From NCBI RefSeq assembly GCF_041146795.1, contig NC_135180.1, positions 38,236,794 through 38,300,793 on the forward strand: 64,000 nucleotides of DNA, read 5' to 3'. A model generated the notes under the pieces. The model did not search any database. It was not told where the DNA came from and was given only the letters and a program-made list of their open reading frames with translations. Made by a program: the position numbers and the translations under genes. Shown piece after piece: positions 25,790 through 38,266 of this stretch (positions are counted from its first letter, which is position 1; each line of letters opens with the position of its first letter). The stretch is from Maylandia zebra (lineage: Eukaryota > Chordata > Actinopteri > Cichliformes > Cichlidae).

Positions 25790-26110
25790 TCCGTACCTTT
25801 CATCCGGTCCTCTTCATACGCTCGTGCTCTGTCCTCGTGAACCCATCAGCACACTGAAACCTGTTGCTCTTCCTCGGTTACTCCTCCTCAGCATCACCGC
25901 TCCCCTCCTCCGCACAGGCCCCGCCCCCCAACAAACAGCAACCCAAACTTTCTTCCTGAGCGTGACGTCAGAGAGCAGCGGCTTTGAACGCCTCTCTCCA
26001 CCCAAGGACGCAGCTGAAGGTGGAGGAACCAGCGACATGTTTAAGGGTAAACGATGGGCGTGTTTTCAGCGCTGGTCAGCAGGAAGCTCTGCTCGCATCC
26101 TGACAGTTTA
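25790..26110. promoter_or_regulatory. GC-rich segment with CRE and GC box, candidate SNAP promoter
   Basis: A GC-rich stretch contains a perfect palindromic CRE (TGACGTCA, 25963-25970) and a CCGCCCCCC GC box (25921-25929). It lies about 3.7 kb upstream of the first SNAP coding exon, whose own upstream DNA is not promoter-like. The link to the SNAP gene is inference. Confidence 0.35.
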
Positions 26111-26574
26111 GCAAACTTTACAAAAAAATATTTTCATAATTAACAGTTTGAATCCTGCTTTGATTGTTTTGAAGCTGCCGCCATGAAATCTGCATCTTTC
26201 CTGCGTTTGTCAAACACATGTGTTAATGCTCTCTTAGTGACGTCATAGTGATGGTGTTTTTCTCATTTATCCGTTTATCCGCTGAACAAAGCATTAGAAA
26301 CCCTGTCCAAAGGTGTCTAAATGGCACACTGGACATGACTGAAGCCTAAAACTGGGATGAAGTTGGTTTAGAAGGTGAAAGTTTAGCAGACACGTATATC
26401 ACGTTCAGTGGTTTGAGCGGTGTGTCAAACATTTGACTTTTTTTAAATGACATGTTTGTAAAATAGTTGTGATCAAACAGCCACACAGGCGCTCATCATT
26501 TTTTAAACATGACCGAAAAAGTCTTTATACTTGTCTAAATGTCAGTCACATGGTGTCTGTGAAGGTTCTCAGTC

Positions 26575-27320
26575 ATCCAGGTCATCGTAGTCAAAGGAGC
26601 TTGCAAAGAAAAGCGTCTGGACTTCTTTAAGTTGCTTGAAGACGTTTCACCTCTCATCCGAGAAGCTTCTTCAGTTCTAAGGGCCAAATGGTGGAGAGTC
26701 CCAGATATAAACCCAGTGGGAGTAACCCCCCACAGAGGGACAAAAGGACCCCCGATGATCCTCTAATCGCCTGAGCCAAGGTGGGAAACTGGGTGTGGGT
26801 CCCAATCAGCCAGAGTTTCGGGTGAGCTCATTGTGAAACCTGGCCCCACCTTATCATGCGAATTCCTGAGGTCAGATGGCCCAGGATGTGAGTGGGCGTT
26901 AAGGCGTCTGGGAAGGATCTCAAAACTGGATTATAGATGGCAGAGAGTTGGTGTCGTAAACCACCGCCTCTGTTCAAAGATGGTCGCTCACAGTGGACAT
27001 AGATGGCTTCTTTCACTCCTCTTTCAAACCATCTGTCCTCTCTGTCCAAAATGTGAACATTGTCATCCTCGAAAGAGTGTCCTTTATCCTTAAGATGCAG
27101 ATGGACTGCTGAGTCTTGTCCTGTGGAGGTGGCTCTTCTGTGTTGTGCCATGCGCTTGTGAAGTGGCTGTTTGGTCTCTCCAATGTAGAGGTCTGAGCAT
27201 TCCTCGCTGCACTGTACAGCATACACCACATTGTTAAGTCTGTGTTTTGGCGTTTTGCCTTTTGGGTGAACCAGTTTTTGTCTGGTTCACATGGTGTTTC
27301 TTTGAACATCAAATTCATCG
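26575..27320 (-). mobile_element. Penelope-like element 3' part with GIY-YIG endonuclease
   Basis: The minus-strand frame 27229-26828 reads VYAVQCSEECSDLYIGETKQ followed by HKRMAQHRR. This is the GIY-YIG endonuclease signature of Penelope-like retroelements, with the zinc-binding Cys pair ahead of it. The upstream part is shifted to another frame (27318-27013). Beyond the ORF, 26575-26690 holds the element's terminal sequence (TCATCCGAGAAGCTTCTTC region). The reverse transcriptase is missing, so this is a 5'-truncated copy. Confidence 0.75.
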
Positions 27321-28113
27321 TTTCCTAACGAGGTGTGCGGACCTCAGGTGTCGAGGACAGAGACGACCCTCCACTTTTAACCAAATTCAAACTGAAGTTG
27401 AAGACTGTGTAAAAACAGTTTTCATTAAGCTTTTGTTTTTCAGACATCTGCCAGAGGCGCTCTCAGCCGCTCATGCCTGGTGTGACCGCTTATGAACTGA
27501 AGCCCCCTGGTGGGCTCTGACGGTACTGCACTGAGTAACAAATAAGCTGAAGAGAAAATGTCAAACCTTTTGAATGTTTTGCATCTCACAGGTTAAACTT
27601 GCAGGATAAGTTACACCATTAGGATCCAGAAGCCGATCATCCTTTTGGTTTCTGTACAATAAAATCTTTTAGGATTCGTCAACACATTTTCTGAAGGACA
27701 TTTCAACTCAGGTTTTGTAACTTCGCTTAAAATTTCCAAAAAATCTTCACAGTTTAAGGGAAAGAATAAAACAGCCATGATTTTAAGCCTGTCTCATGTC
27801 TCACATTCAGATAAAAGAATCAAGCTCAACAAGTAAGGTGTTGTAAAGTGTCTTTAAAAGTCAAAATGAATGAATGAAAACGTAAAAGCAATATTTCATC
27901 TTTCACTTGCGAGACGAGCAGAGCTGCCACTAAAGGTTCGGGGCTGCAGAAGAACCTCGGCAGGCTGAAGTTGAGCTTTGAAATTTGATGCAGTAAAAAA
28001 TATTCCTGATCAGACGAATGAGTGTAACATCACATGTGGTCACGTGCATGAACAAGGACAAAGCGTGCATGAAAACTCAGAGAAAAGGACAACTGTAGCA
28101 TCAGCTGTGTCAG

Positions 28114-28119
28114 TTTATT
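28114..28119 (-). terminator. Candidate poly(A) signal of capns1
   Basis: AATAAA on the minus strand, about 260 bp beyond the TGA at 28378-28380. This implies a short 3' UTR. Confidence 0.55.
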
Positions 28120-28377
28120 CTTTCAAACATTCAGAGTCATCAAACTTTCAGCCTAATAAAATTCATTTAGAGACAAAAGAACAGAAATCTTTAACACAGA
28201 GATGCCGCAGCGCCGGAGAGTGCAACGGCAGCACGAGCTTTCCCTTCGTGTCTGCTCAGTGCCGGCGTTTTGGTCCCGTTACAGAGATGAAGACGATAAC
28301 TGCGCATCGCGGGTTCAGTGAGAGGAAGGAGAAGGTGTGAGAAGTGAGAAGCTGTGGAGAGGCTTCCCTCCGTCGCC

Positions 28378-29196
28378 TCACGAATACATCGTGAGCTGAA
28401 GCCACTGTGAGGAAGAAAGAGACCGTCAGTGTTTACATGTGACCACAAGCCGTCCTCTGTCCTCCTCGGTTTTATAGTTTCAGTTTGATTGTCACCCCAG
28501 GAGCTGACCGATGTTTTCCTACAGACTTCTGTGCGATTCAAGTTCATTTCCAACCAGACCAGACTGTATAGAAAAGAACGATGTGGCCATTACTGCTCGC
28601 TGAGCCTCGAGCTGAGCATTTCTGACTGAGGGAGACTGTGCACTCATCATCAGGCCAGAATTACGAAATCAAAGGATGCTTTGCTCAAAAAGACTTGAAA
28701 CTAGGGATTGAGACCATAACGCAGTCAATGAAGAAGAAGAAATGTTGCCCCCTAGTGGATATTAGAAAAAATACAGATTTAAGGCACTAGTTGTTTTTTT
28801 CCTGTGGTTCACAGTCAGTAAATCCGTCTCCACCTCATGTTTTTTCTGCTCCATATCATTGCAAAATATTAATCATGTTTTCTTTTCCTACTTCAGACTG
28901 TTTCCGTGCATTTCTAATCTCGTTCTCGTCTTTGGCCTTTGACCCGACCCCCACCCATTTTGCTTGCCTGCCCCTTGATGAATTTGATGCACCCTCGTCT
29001 CCTGTGTTTGGATCTTTTCCCCTGTGAGCTGACACACACGTTCCTACTTTTACCACACTCGTCCACTCAGTGTCTAAACTTCAGAATCGAGAGAATTAGA
29101 AAACATTCTGAAGTGAACCAGTCTGGGTTTTACCTCCTTGACGTCCAGATCGATGGTGCCGCTGTTGTCCTTATCCAGCGTCTTGAACGCTCCTGC

Positions 29197-29260
<64 letters not shown>

Positions 29261-30027
29261 GTGCATTTTAAATTGATATAAAAAAAATTTTCTTCTGTGC
29301 TTTTTGTTTCTTGGGTGGATGAGGAGGGAGGAGGAGTTTGGTGTAGGTTAGAGATGAACTAGGTGCTTCAGGCTGGTCCCTTGTTTCCCAGGGGATTGCC
29401 ACAGTGGACGGATCCACATGTTTTGGTGTAGCACAGATTTGAACTTTAACACAGCCCTCCTGTTTATCTGGGCTTGGGATTGGTCCACTAGCTACAATAG
29501 CTTTGACCCCCTGAGGCTGGGTTTGTCTCTCCTCTGAGAATAGACTCGTGCAAATGGGTTCACCACACCCCACGCGGCAACACACTGGAGATACACTAAC
29601 TACTTCTATTATGCATAAGAGAGACAAAGAAGTAGGGACAACACGTCATGTACAGCATGTACAGCTGTTCACAGGTGAGGAAAGTTAAACACATCATTAT
29701 ACAAACTTTACGTGTTCAGAAACGTAAAGCTGAAAATAAGACGGTCGGACAGCCGAGTGCACGCATATCTGAAATCACAGGGTGAAGAGAGACTCACTGC
29801 ACATGGCGTCCAGTCGCACCAGGCAGCCAATGAAATTGTCAAAGTCCATATCGCCGTTCTCATCACTATAGCGACGGATAATCATCTTGTAGAGCTGGTC
29901 ATTCAGCGGGAAGCCTGCAAAACACACACACACACACACACACTTAGTATGAAACTACACACACTCAAACGTCTTTGGTTCCCACAAGTACAGTGAACGT
30001 CCAGGTTTTGGTCCCAACAAATGTATG

Positions 30028-30068
<41 letters not shown>

Positions 30069-30724
30069 CAGCATTTCTTACCTGCAGCCTTGAAGGCACC
30101 AGGCACCTCGCTAGCGCTGATCACACCTGAGTTATCGGTGTCATAGTTAATGTAGATGCCCTGAAAACAAGACAACAAATAATAAACAACACAAACATAA
30201 AACCAGCGTGGAAACCGTCAGAGTGCGTCTGCACGGCTGCTCCCGACCGACCTGCCATCTCTTGATGTTATTCCAGAGGTACTTGAACTCGTGGAAGCCC
30301 AGTTTTCCTGTGCTGTCACTCTGATGGGAGCCAGGTCAAAGGTCAAACTCAGCAACACAAGCAGAACTCACTGAGAACCGTGACGGTTGATTTTCTGATC
30401 TGCTGCTACTAATTCTGCAACCACTGAGATTACTGTGTTCAGTCTGCACTATGTTTTGTGGAAGGATACGTCCATCACAGCAACCATACTCCTGCAGGAC
30501 TCACTGCTGAAGCCGTCGGTCTTCAGCTTCCCATCTGAACGACAGATCCACAACTTCAGTTCAGCTTAGTTAAAATACAAATTTACTGCAAACACACAAA
30601 ACACTGAAACTAGAAAATAACAATAAGAATGATTTAATGAGCTGCAGAAGGAAACCGGACTCACGTTTGCAGACCACTTTATTCAAGATGTTCATCAGTT
30701 CATTGGGACTCACCTCCATGTCCT

Positions 30725-30768
<44 letters not shown>

Positions 30769-33700
30769 CGTATTAGTTCTCCACACAGGAAGTCCCCTGA
30801 GTTAGTCACAGCCTCACAGAATGACTCAAACCAAAGCCTTCGATCGAGCGTCTGACTCACTGCAGTCACTGTTGCCAACAACACGCAACCAAAACACAGA
30901 AGCAGCGCTAAAAGTTCCGGACGCGGCTTCCTCAAAAACTCTTTTTTTTCTTCACGCGATGAAAGCCTGTAGCTGTGAGCTGGGCTCCAAGGCCACGGGG
31001 TGAGCGGGAAAGATTTATTTTCACATGCTGGCCGATCGGCTCACAAACCTCGACTTCGAATCAAATGTTCATCCGGCAGTGAGCTGGGATGTTTCCCGAG
31101 CTTTCTCTGAAGCTCTAAACTCTTAGTCACGGCCACTTGAGTCACTTCAATCTCTTTTCCTTCTTCTTTTTACTTCATTTTTCCACTATTTACATCTAAC
31201 TGTAAAAAAGTACGAAGAAGCCACACGTGACAAACACTGTACTGAATAAGGAGCATTTATGGCACTAAAAACTGTTCTGTGAGCCAAAGATAACTAGGTG
31301 GGCCCAGTATGTGTTACAGCAAGTATACTGGGCCTTATAAGGTGGCCCTGCAGACCTAACAAAGCTGCAGGTGTTCATCACATCTGGGCCCAACGTTAAG
31401 CTTCAGAACAGAAATCCTTTCTTCCGTTTCCTTTCTGAGTCGAGGTCTTCCTCCTCTTCAGATACAACCAGGCCTGTTCTCAAAGTTTTCATGCTTTGCA
31501 AACTCATCGACAGCATCAGCCCCGGTCACCTGACGGGCTCCCCTTAGTGATGTTAAGGGTAAACTAAACTCCTGGAAATTTCCACAAAGTACTCACCTTT
31601 CACAGCCTCCTGACTCCACCCGCCTGAAGCAAATGGGAGGAGCATACTTTACTACAAGCCTCTGTCACAGCAGTTATCACTGCTGTTGGTTTAGCCGAGA
31701 ACCGGCTGTGTTCTGGTCTAACTGGTGCGCACGCCCATCAGATGAGTAGAAGAAACACACACACACAGCATGACTGCGGCTGTGCCAGACAATGGCAGGA
31801 ATGCAGAGAGGGAGTTCTCTGTGTAACACGCCCTGCAGCGAACTGCAGTTTCCACATGTTTGTCAGAGGATTCACCGAACGAGTTCACTGTTTATGTCTG
31901 CGACAGAACCGCACGCTATAATTAAAAAGCAGGAAAAAGCTGCTCCTTTATTCACCAGGCCTTCCACAGAGTGCGGCTCCATGTTTGATTTGGCTGAATT
32001 TTACACCGGTGGCATTTCCTGATCCAGTCCCAGAGGGAGCTTTCACTCCACTGTGATTAAAATATAATACAGCAAAATTATGATAACCAAAGAAAGCACA
32101 TCTCAGAGTGGAAGTGTAGACTGTACAGCAGGGCCAGGAAGAAGCGCATTAAAGACAATCACTAGTGCACAATAAGAACAGCTCTGGAGCTTTCTCTGCT
32201 CTCACTAACTTCATTTACAAACCTCCAAATCATATTTAAGGCTCTCTGACATGGATACGGTGAGGTCAGTGGCTGGAAACACACCAACACACACATTCGC
32301 TTCGATAAAAAAGTAGGAAACACTCTTCACCTCATCACGTTGAAGTCACTGATGTTAAGGGTAATTCAGTTTCCTCCAGCTCTCTTTATTTTTTCAGTCA
32401 TCTTTGATTCTTTGGTTTGGAAGTTTTGGTCTCCACAGATAATTTCCCCCTCAGGTACAGGGGCTGAATGTATTTAGAGTTCACCCATTTAAACTGTATT
32501 AAGGCTTAAAGTGTGCATTATTAGGGGCGTGGCCTCTGACAGGTGGATGGCGGCACAGGTAGCTGCTGTCTGTCTGCTAGTTGGAGTCCCTGAGCTGCAC
32601 TGTGTTTGTGCTGTTGGAGCATTTTTAATGACATTATCTGACCAATAACGATCTTTCCCGGTTGGCTGTAATGGTGCGAGGACGTCTCAGTGCTGCACTC
32701 TGTGGCTCAGGGCTTCAACCTGCAGCTGTAACATCCAAGCACATCTGCGCCTGGTTTACAGTCAGGGGCCCACATGACTCGGGGACTCACACACAACCAA
32801 CCGCACAGAGTCGGCTTCCCCTTGTGCTCCTGAGACGACCAAATTGCGACTCTTTAAAGCTCCTGATTTCCAGCTCTGTGTTTTTATCTTTGGACTCTGT
32901 GACTGCAGATTTACACGACACACAATTGATTCCTGATATTGTAGTTTTCCTGCTTCTATACTGCACCCTCTAGTCAGCAATACAGATGGAAGCACTGTAA
33001 GTGCATTTAGTATTTTCTAGTGTAAATGCACAGATAAAGCATGCACCCATCTACACACATCCTTCTATTGTATACGACCTGCAGAGCACACAGAAACCAT
33101 GTCTGTCCTTATTGTGAGGGATGATACTTGAGCGTACAGCCGCGCCCTGCTACAGGAGTTTCTCGTTTCACGGGTCAAAAACAGGCGGTTGAAGTTTAGA
33201 AGTGCAAACTGACAGTTAGTTCACTGCTGTGGAAACTCCAGAGCTGCTGAGCTGGTTCGAGCTCGTTGCGCACAGTTTTTATTTTTCTGTTAAAGGTCCG
33301 ATATCCAGAAAAGGCCTTTCTACAATGTTATGAGATATTTATGAACAGAACAAGCTCTGAAAGTCACACTTTTTCTCACACCGCTGTCAACAAGGCTGCT
33401 TCACAGCTTTACAAGCCAGTAAAAATACACAGGAGCTCTTCCTGGTTCACAGCAAGCAGCGCATCGTACTGTAGCATGCTGCTAGCACAGATGCTAAACA
33501 TACAGCTGTGCACAGTCGGCAGCTGTAGGCCCTCTCTCTCTCTCTCAGTCAGTGTCTGTGCTTCACCTGAGCCATCACACCTCACCACACCTGTCTGCCT
33601 GCTTTTCATACTCCAACCCTCATCCCGTCTGTCCGGTCCCCTGTCCATTTTCTCACCTTGACTACTTATACTTCACCCTTCAGGTTTTCTACGCCTTCTA

Positions 33701-34671
33701 TGAGGGGTCACCACAGCAGAGCATCTGCTCCATCTTTACCGTCCTCCTCTGTCACGCCAACCCTCTGCAGGTCCTCCTTCACCGTTTCTACTAAAAATGC
33801 TCCAAACAGGCACCAGAGCACAAACACAGAGTGCACAGGTGTTACCCAGTCTATGCAGATGAGCCTAAATACACTTTCTACCCACCAGAACAAGCTGATT
33901 TAAGGGGCCGCTGATCTTTCTGCAGACACCCCAGTGACTTTAAAAGTTTAGTGAAAGAGGCCACGCCCCCAATAATGCTTTAAGCCTGGTTTAAAGAGAA
34001 GAGCATCAGGACACAGGTGCACTCACATCTCCAGCCAGCTGTTTGAAAACCCTCCGAAACTGTTTCTCCTCTTCGCTCTCATTGGCCTCAGCGAACTGCA
34101 GAGGTCTGCGGGGAGGAGGCTGCACACAGAAGAAGCTTCTGTTAGGTCACACACTCACACACATCCTCCCTCCAACTGTGTTTGGACAGTTTGTGTGTTT
34201 GTTTGCACATAAAATCTTCCACTGAGAGGGCGTCGCTTCAGTCACACAGTTCAAGGTTCAAGCGATGCACATAAGCTCAGAGTTATCCACTGTGTGTCAT
34301 CAGTTGTTAACAGGAACAAGACAAAAAATCTTTCTGTTTCTGCTACATTAAATATTAAAACTTGTTCATCGACATTCAGGTGCTGCACACAAGCAGAAAT
34401 TTGATCTGGGATCTATTTTTCCCGTTTCTCATTGACGCAAATCTACCTGTGCTTTCATTAGAAATGTTGGAGGCTGCATTAGGACAGACTTTACAGAGTA
34501 CTTACAGGGTCTGACGGCATGAACTGAGACGGGTCGATGTCGCTGTGGGGAAGAAATCACAGGCTCGGTTAGCCTAGCTCAGCATAAACACTCGAGTAGA
34601 AACTGATAGAAAAAGTGTGCTCACGTCACAGATTTGATGACGCTCCCGATCACTCCTTTTAACAGAAACAT
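28378..34671 (-). CDS. capns1: Calpain small regulatory subunit 1 (penta-EF-hand), 10 coding exons, 216 aa
   Basis: Coding exons in transcript order are 34671-34625, 34542-34506, 34119-34027, 30722-30665, 30534-30470, 30320-30252, 30160-30082, 29914-29798, 29192-29134 and 28404-28378. Phases are consistent and the total is 651 bp. The protein is the Ca-binding regulatory partner of the calpain-1 and -2 protease heterodimers. It has five EF-hands: AGDDMEVSPNELMNIL (about 57-72), SDSTGKLGFHEF (about 101-112), DTDNSGVISASE (about 130-141), SDENGDMDF, and DKDNSGTIDLDVKE (about 195-208). It ends WLQLTMYS, the typical subunit C-terminus that docks in the heterodimer. The N-terminus (MFLLKGVIGSVIKSV) is short; the glycine-rich domain V of mammals is absent. 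Teleosts commonly carry a and b paralogues; I cannot tell which this is. Confidence 0.93.
29198..29257. repeat. (CA)n microsatellite at a capns1 acceptor
   Basis: Reads (TG)n on the transcript strand, ending directly before the TTGCAG acceptor of exon 29134-29192. Confidence 0.95.
30029..30067. repeat. (CA)n microsatellite near a capns1 donor
   Basis: Reads (TG)n on the transcript strand, 14 bases inside the intron after exon 30082-30160. Confidence 0.95.
30723..34026 (-). other. capns1 intron 3
   Basis: 3.3 kb between the linker exon and the first EF-hand exon. Apart from the (CA)n tract at one end I saw no repeat of known type or extra exon. Confidence 0.6.
30727..30767. repeat. (CA)n microsatellite at a capns1 acceptor
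   Basis: Reads (TG)n TCCAG on the transcript strand, replacing the pyrimidine tract of exon 30665-30722. Confidence 0.95.
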
Positions 34672-35739
34672 TTTGGCGTCGATCTGAAAAAGACCGAAGA
34701 TTTAATCGACACTGATACGTGAAATCTGCGGGAGGTTTTTCACCATACTGGCTGTAAATGACCTGAACACCAAGGCCGAGACAGAAACCGCCGACTGCAG
34801 ACAAACTCACGCAGAAGTTTAACGAACGTTTCATTAAAGTTAACGTTTTTATACTCTTTGATCAGTATGATGTCATAGATAATAACTATTATAATAATAA
34901 TAATATGATAATATGATTATATACTTCTGATAATAGCCCGTTTTCATATTAATAACATCATCATGGAGAAATAATCATATAAAGAGAACAAACACTGATT
35001 CATTAAACTACATGCTTTAAATATTTTCAACTAACTCATCAGGCTCCAAACTGCATTCAGAGGCAGGGCCGTGTCCAGAGAGGGGACACGTGGTGGCACC
35101 ACCCCTCCTGAAATATGAATATGAACTCAACATGAAACGCTACTGTCAGTCTTACGAATACGACCTGTGCTGGAATCTAACCAAGTACATGTACTCAAGC
35201 ATTTTACTGATCTAATATTTTAGTGTACTTCACTCAAGTATTTCTATGTTATTCTACTTTAAAGCTTCTGTTACTTCTTATTTTGCTGACTCTTGCAAAG
35301 ACACAGTGCTTATTATTATTATACGTGAAGCTGGAGCAGTTCATGAGTAAATGTAGTTTATCCACTGAGCTCATTTTGGCTCTCAGAGATTATTAAAACA
35401 ACAAACTCAACGATTATTATTCAAATGAAATGATTGTGTCTGGAACAGTTCTCAGGTTCCATTCAGCCCAGCATCCCTCCCACCGCTGGATTCGCTTTAT
35501 TCAGCTTTCTCAGACGAATTAAACTCACAGCTCATTGATCAAATGTAAAAGACATTTTTCTTCTTTTTAAAGGGAACTCACAATTTTCCAGTCTGAGTAA
35601 TCTGACCAAATTAACCGATAATCAAATATGAATGAATCAGTAATTCATGTAGTAACTTTTATGTAGTAGTAACGATTATACTTGTACTTTAAGTGTATTT
35701 GGATTCATTCAAACAAGAGTATTAAACATATTAGTAACG

Positions 35740-35741
<2 letters not shown>

Positions 35742-35810
<69 letters not shown>
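35742..35810. repeat. (CA)n microsatellite
   Basis: Pure CA run in the probable 5' UTR intron of capns1. Confidence 0.97.
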
Positions 35811-35813
<3 letters not shown>

Positions 35814-36084
35814 TCCATTTTGTGCCATGTTTTCTTAAATAAAGCGCAGCGTCAGCGGCGGGAGGAGGCTCCGTCGGTACTGAAGGCTCACAGCTCCTGT
35901 CTTATCCCACCCTCGGTAATCTTTCCATGCCTCCGTGTTCTGGCCGCGCTGGGTTGTTTTCTCCACTTTAACCTTGTTTTGTAAATTTCCACCGGGTGGG
36001 TGGGACAGCATGCACAATTCTGCACTTTTACACAGCTGAGGCAAAGCCAGCACACAGGACACAGAGGAGCTTTGTGGTACTTAC

Positions 36085-36200
36085 AGAAGCTTCAGCTGAG
36101 GACAGACGGAGGCAGAGACCGCGGAGCCGGCGACAGAGACGATCACGGACTGCGGGGAACACGGACACGGAGGAACTGCAGGGCGAGCCCACTGACAGCG
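36085..36200 (-). other. capns1: Probable non-coding first exon of capns1
   Basis: The coding start at 34671 lies in an exon with its own acceptor (CAG before 34683), so a 5' exon is needed. A good donor (CTTCT|GTAAGTACC) follows 36085 and sits below a CG-rich stretch at about 36090-36180. The 5' edge is a guess. Confidence 0.5.
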
Positions 36201-38159
36201 TTCTTTTTCAATGCGTCATCAACCCCTCCCCAAACACACGCACATATGCACGGGCAGGCCGCCAGATCATAGCGCCCTCTAGAGTTCAAATACGTGGTGC
36301 GTTCAGGGGCCCACAGGTCAAATGACTCATCACCAACAGAGGAGACCTCACCTCATATTAGCTGTTCTGATGAGTTTCAACGATCAGAGTTTGGAAGCGT
36401 GGATTCAGCCTGTCTGTAAACGCACGTCAGGCTGCTGGTGGTGTGGTGGTGTGGGGGATATTATCCTGACACACTTTGGGTCCAACTGAGCATCGTCCAC
36501 AGCTTACCTGAGTGTTGCTGTGGACATGGTCAGCCTTTCCTGCCCGGGGCAGATGAACACGTTAATGTTTTTATATTCGACGTGATGTGAAATGATGTGG
36601 GTGGTTTATTATCCTCTGATAACCTGGTAAATTTTGTCTGCGTTTCTTTTGACTCACAGACTTCAGACCTGGAACTTTTCAGATTTCAGGAAAAAGATCA
36701 TGTTGGACAAGGTGGGACGTAAAAGGAACATTCTAGCCACTGATCCATCAGCTGATTACTGCCAGAAATATTTCAGATATGTTCCATCTTTCCTGTTTCA
36801 GTGGGTGTGTCTGTTAAAGAGCTGGCTGACCTGTTTTACGTCTCCCACCTTTAAACGCCTCCTCTGACAGCTCCAGCCTCTCTGTGGAGCTCAGCTTGTG
36901 TCTCAGCTTCGAGAACTGAAGATCACATCATTACTGATGTTACTACAGCTGACATCGTGACAAAGACTTCCTCATAAACACACGTTTACAGAGACATTAT
37001 TAAAGGCATCACTATCATTATTTACTCTGAAGCAGAGAAGTGTGGATTGGAATAACTTGCACTGAATTATTCTACAGTTCTTTAGATGAATCCTCTGCTG
37101 TTTATGTATTTTATAAGGTTTTATGATTTGATTTATTTTTGTTCTTTTCATTTGACTTTAGTTATTAAATTTTAATGCATTTATAATTTAATTATTTTGT
37201 ATTATTTTACTTTGTGTTTGTATTTTATAAATATTTATTTTATATTATTGTATTGTTGATAGTTGATTGCATTTGTTTTATTTTATCTAAGTTTGTGGTT
37301 TTTAAGGAGGAAGTTTAGCAGAAAATAGCATTTTATTTATTTAATTGTATTTTCTGTTTAATTAATAAATTGATTATGTTTTATCACATTTATTTTCTTC
37401 ATTTTTATGATTGTGCGTTTAAAACTATGTCTGTATCCTTTGGCGGTGATAACATGAAGTGTAAACCTCGCATAAATGATTTCTTCATGCGGTATAACCG
37501 GATGTTTCTCGCTTCTCCAGAGCCGGTGCAGCTCCAGCCTCTTGTCACTGGGAGGCCTGGTTGCCATCAGTTACTGGTTGTTGTTGGTACTGCTGTTCAG
37601 GGTGCAGCCGCACCGACAGCTAACGTGTCGTTAATTTGACACATTTTACTGCATCTATTTTTAGTTTCTTTGTATTGTTTGCTCTTAGCTTTCAGCTCCA
37701 CCTTCTCACAACTTTTTCCACACCAAACTTTGTCTACAAGTTGCTGAGCGCACAGCGAATTATAGAGATCTGATTGGGCAATCCAGTGTCTGTAAGGGAA
37801 ATGAACCAATCGGCTGTTTAACAAAACGGTAATGAAAGAGCTTTCACTGCCCTCCAGTGGTGAAAGTAAAGAACTGCACGTGTAAGACAGCAACAGCAAC
37901 AATGCCTGAGGCTGCCCTGTAGTGCTCGTCGCTACCAGTTAGTTGGGATGTTTTACGTTCTCTTGTAGTCATTTCTCTTAATTTCTAACTTTTAATTAAT
38001 TAATTTTATTACGATTTCATAAATAATGTTCTCGGATAAGTAAAAAAAATATCTCTCCCTGTCCTAAACAACAACGCGTTCTTGAAAAGAAACAATGCAA
38101 ATGTATTTTATTTTATTTTATTTTATTTAAGTTTATTTTATTACGTCTCCCCTGAAGAG
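36201..38159. other. Divergent intergenic region, capns1 and TMEM87A
   Basis: About 2 kb. The centre (37.1-37.4 kb) is very AT-rich; both ends are richer in CG. No coding sequence recognised. Confidence 0.5.
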
Positions 38160-38266
38160 TCATTGCGCTACGTGTACGTCACCCGGAAGCAGGAAGTGTT
38201 CAGGAGCTTGTGAGTTGTCGTGGAGGCTTTGCTGCTGTTGTCGGTCTCGTCTTCCTGTTGGCTCAA
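38160..38266 (+). promoter_or_regulatory. tmem87a: TMEM87A core promoter and 5' UTR
   Basis: Just upstream of the ATG lie an ACGTCA half-CRE, a consensus ETS site (CCGGAAG, 38183-38189) and a second ETS-like AGGAAGTG (38191-38198), in a CpG-containing stretch without a TATA box. This is a common pattern for housekeeping promoters. Confidence 0.5.

Noticed and set aside
38210-38266. In-frame upstream extension of TMEM87A starting at GTG
   Set aside because: There is no ATG in the extension; the ATG at 38267 starts a good signal peptide and follows the promoter-like ETS sites closely.
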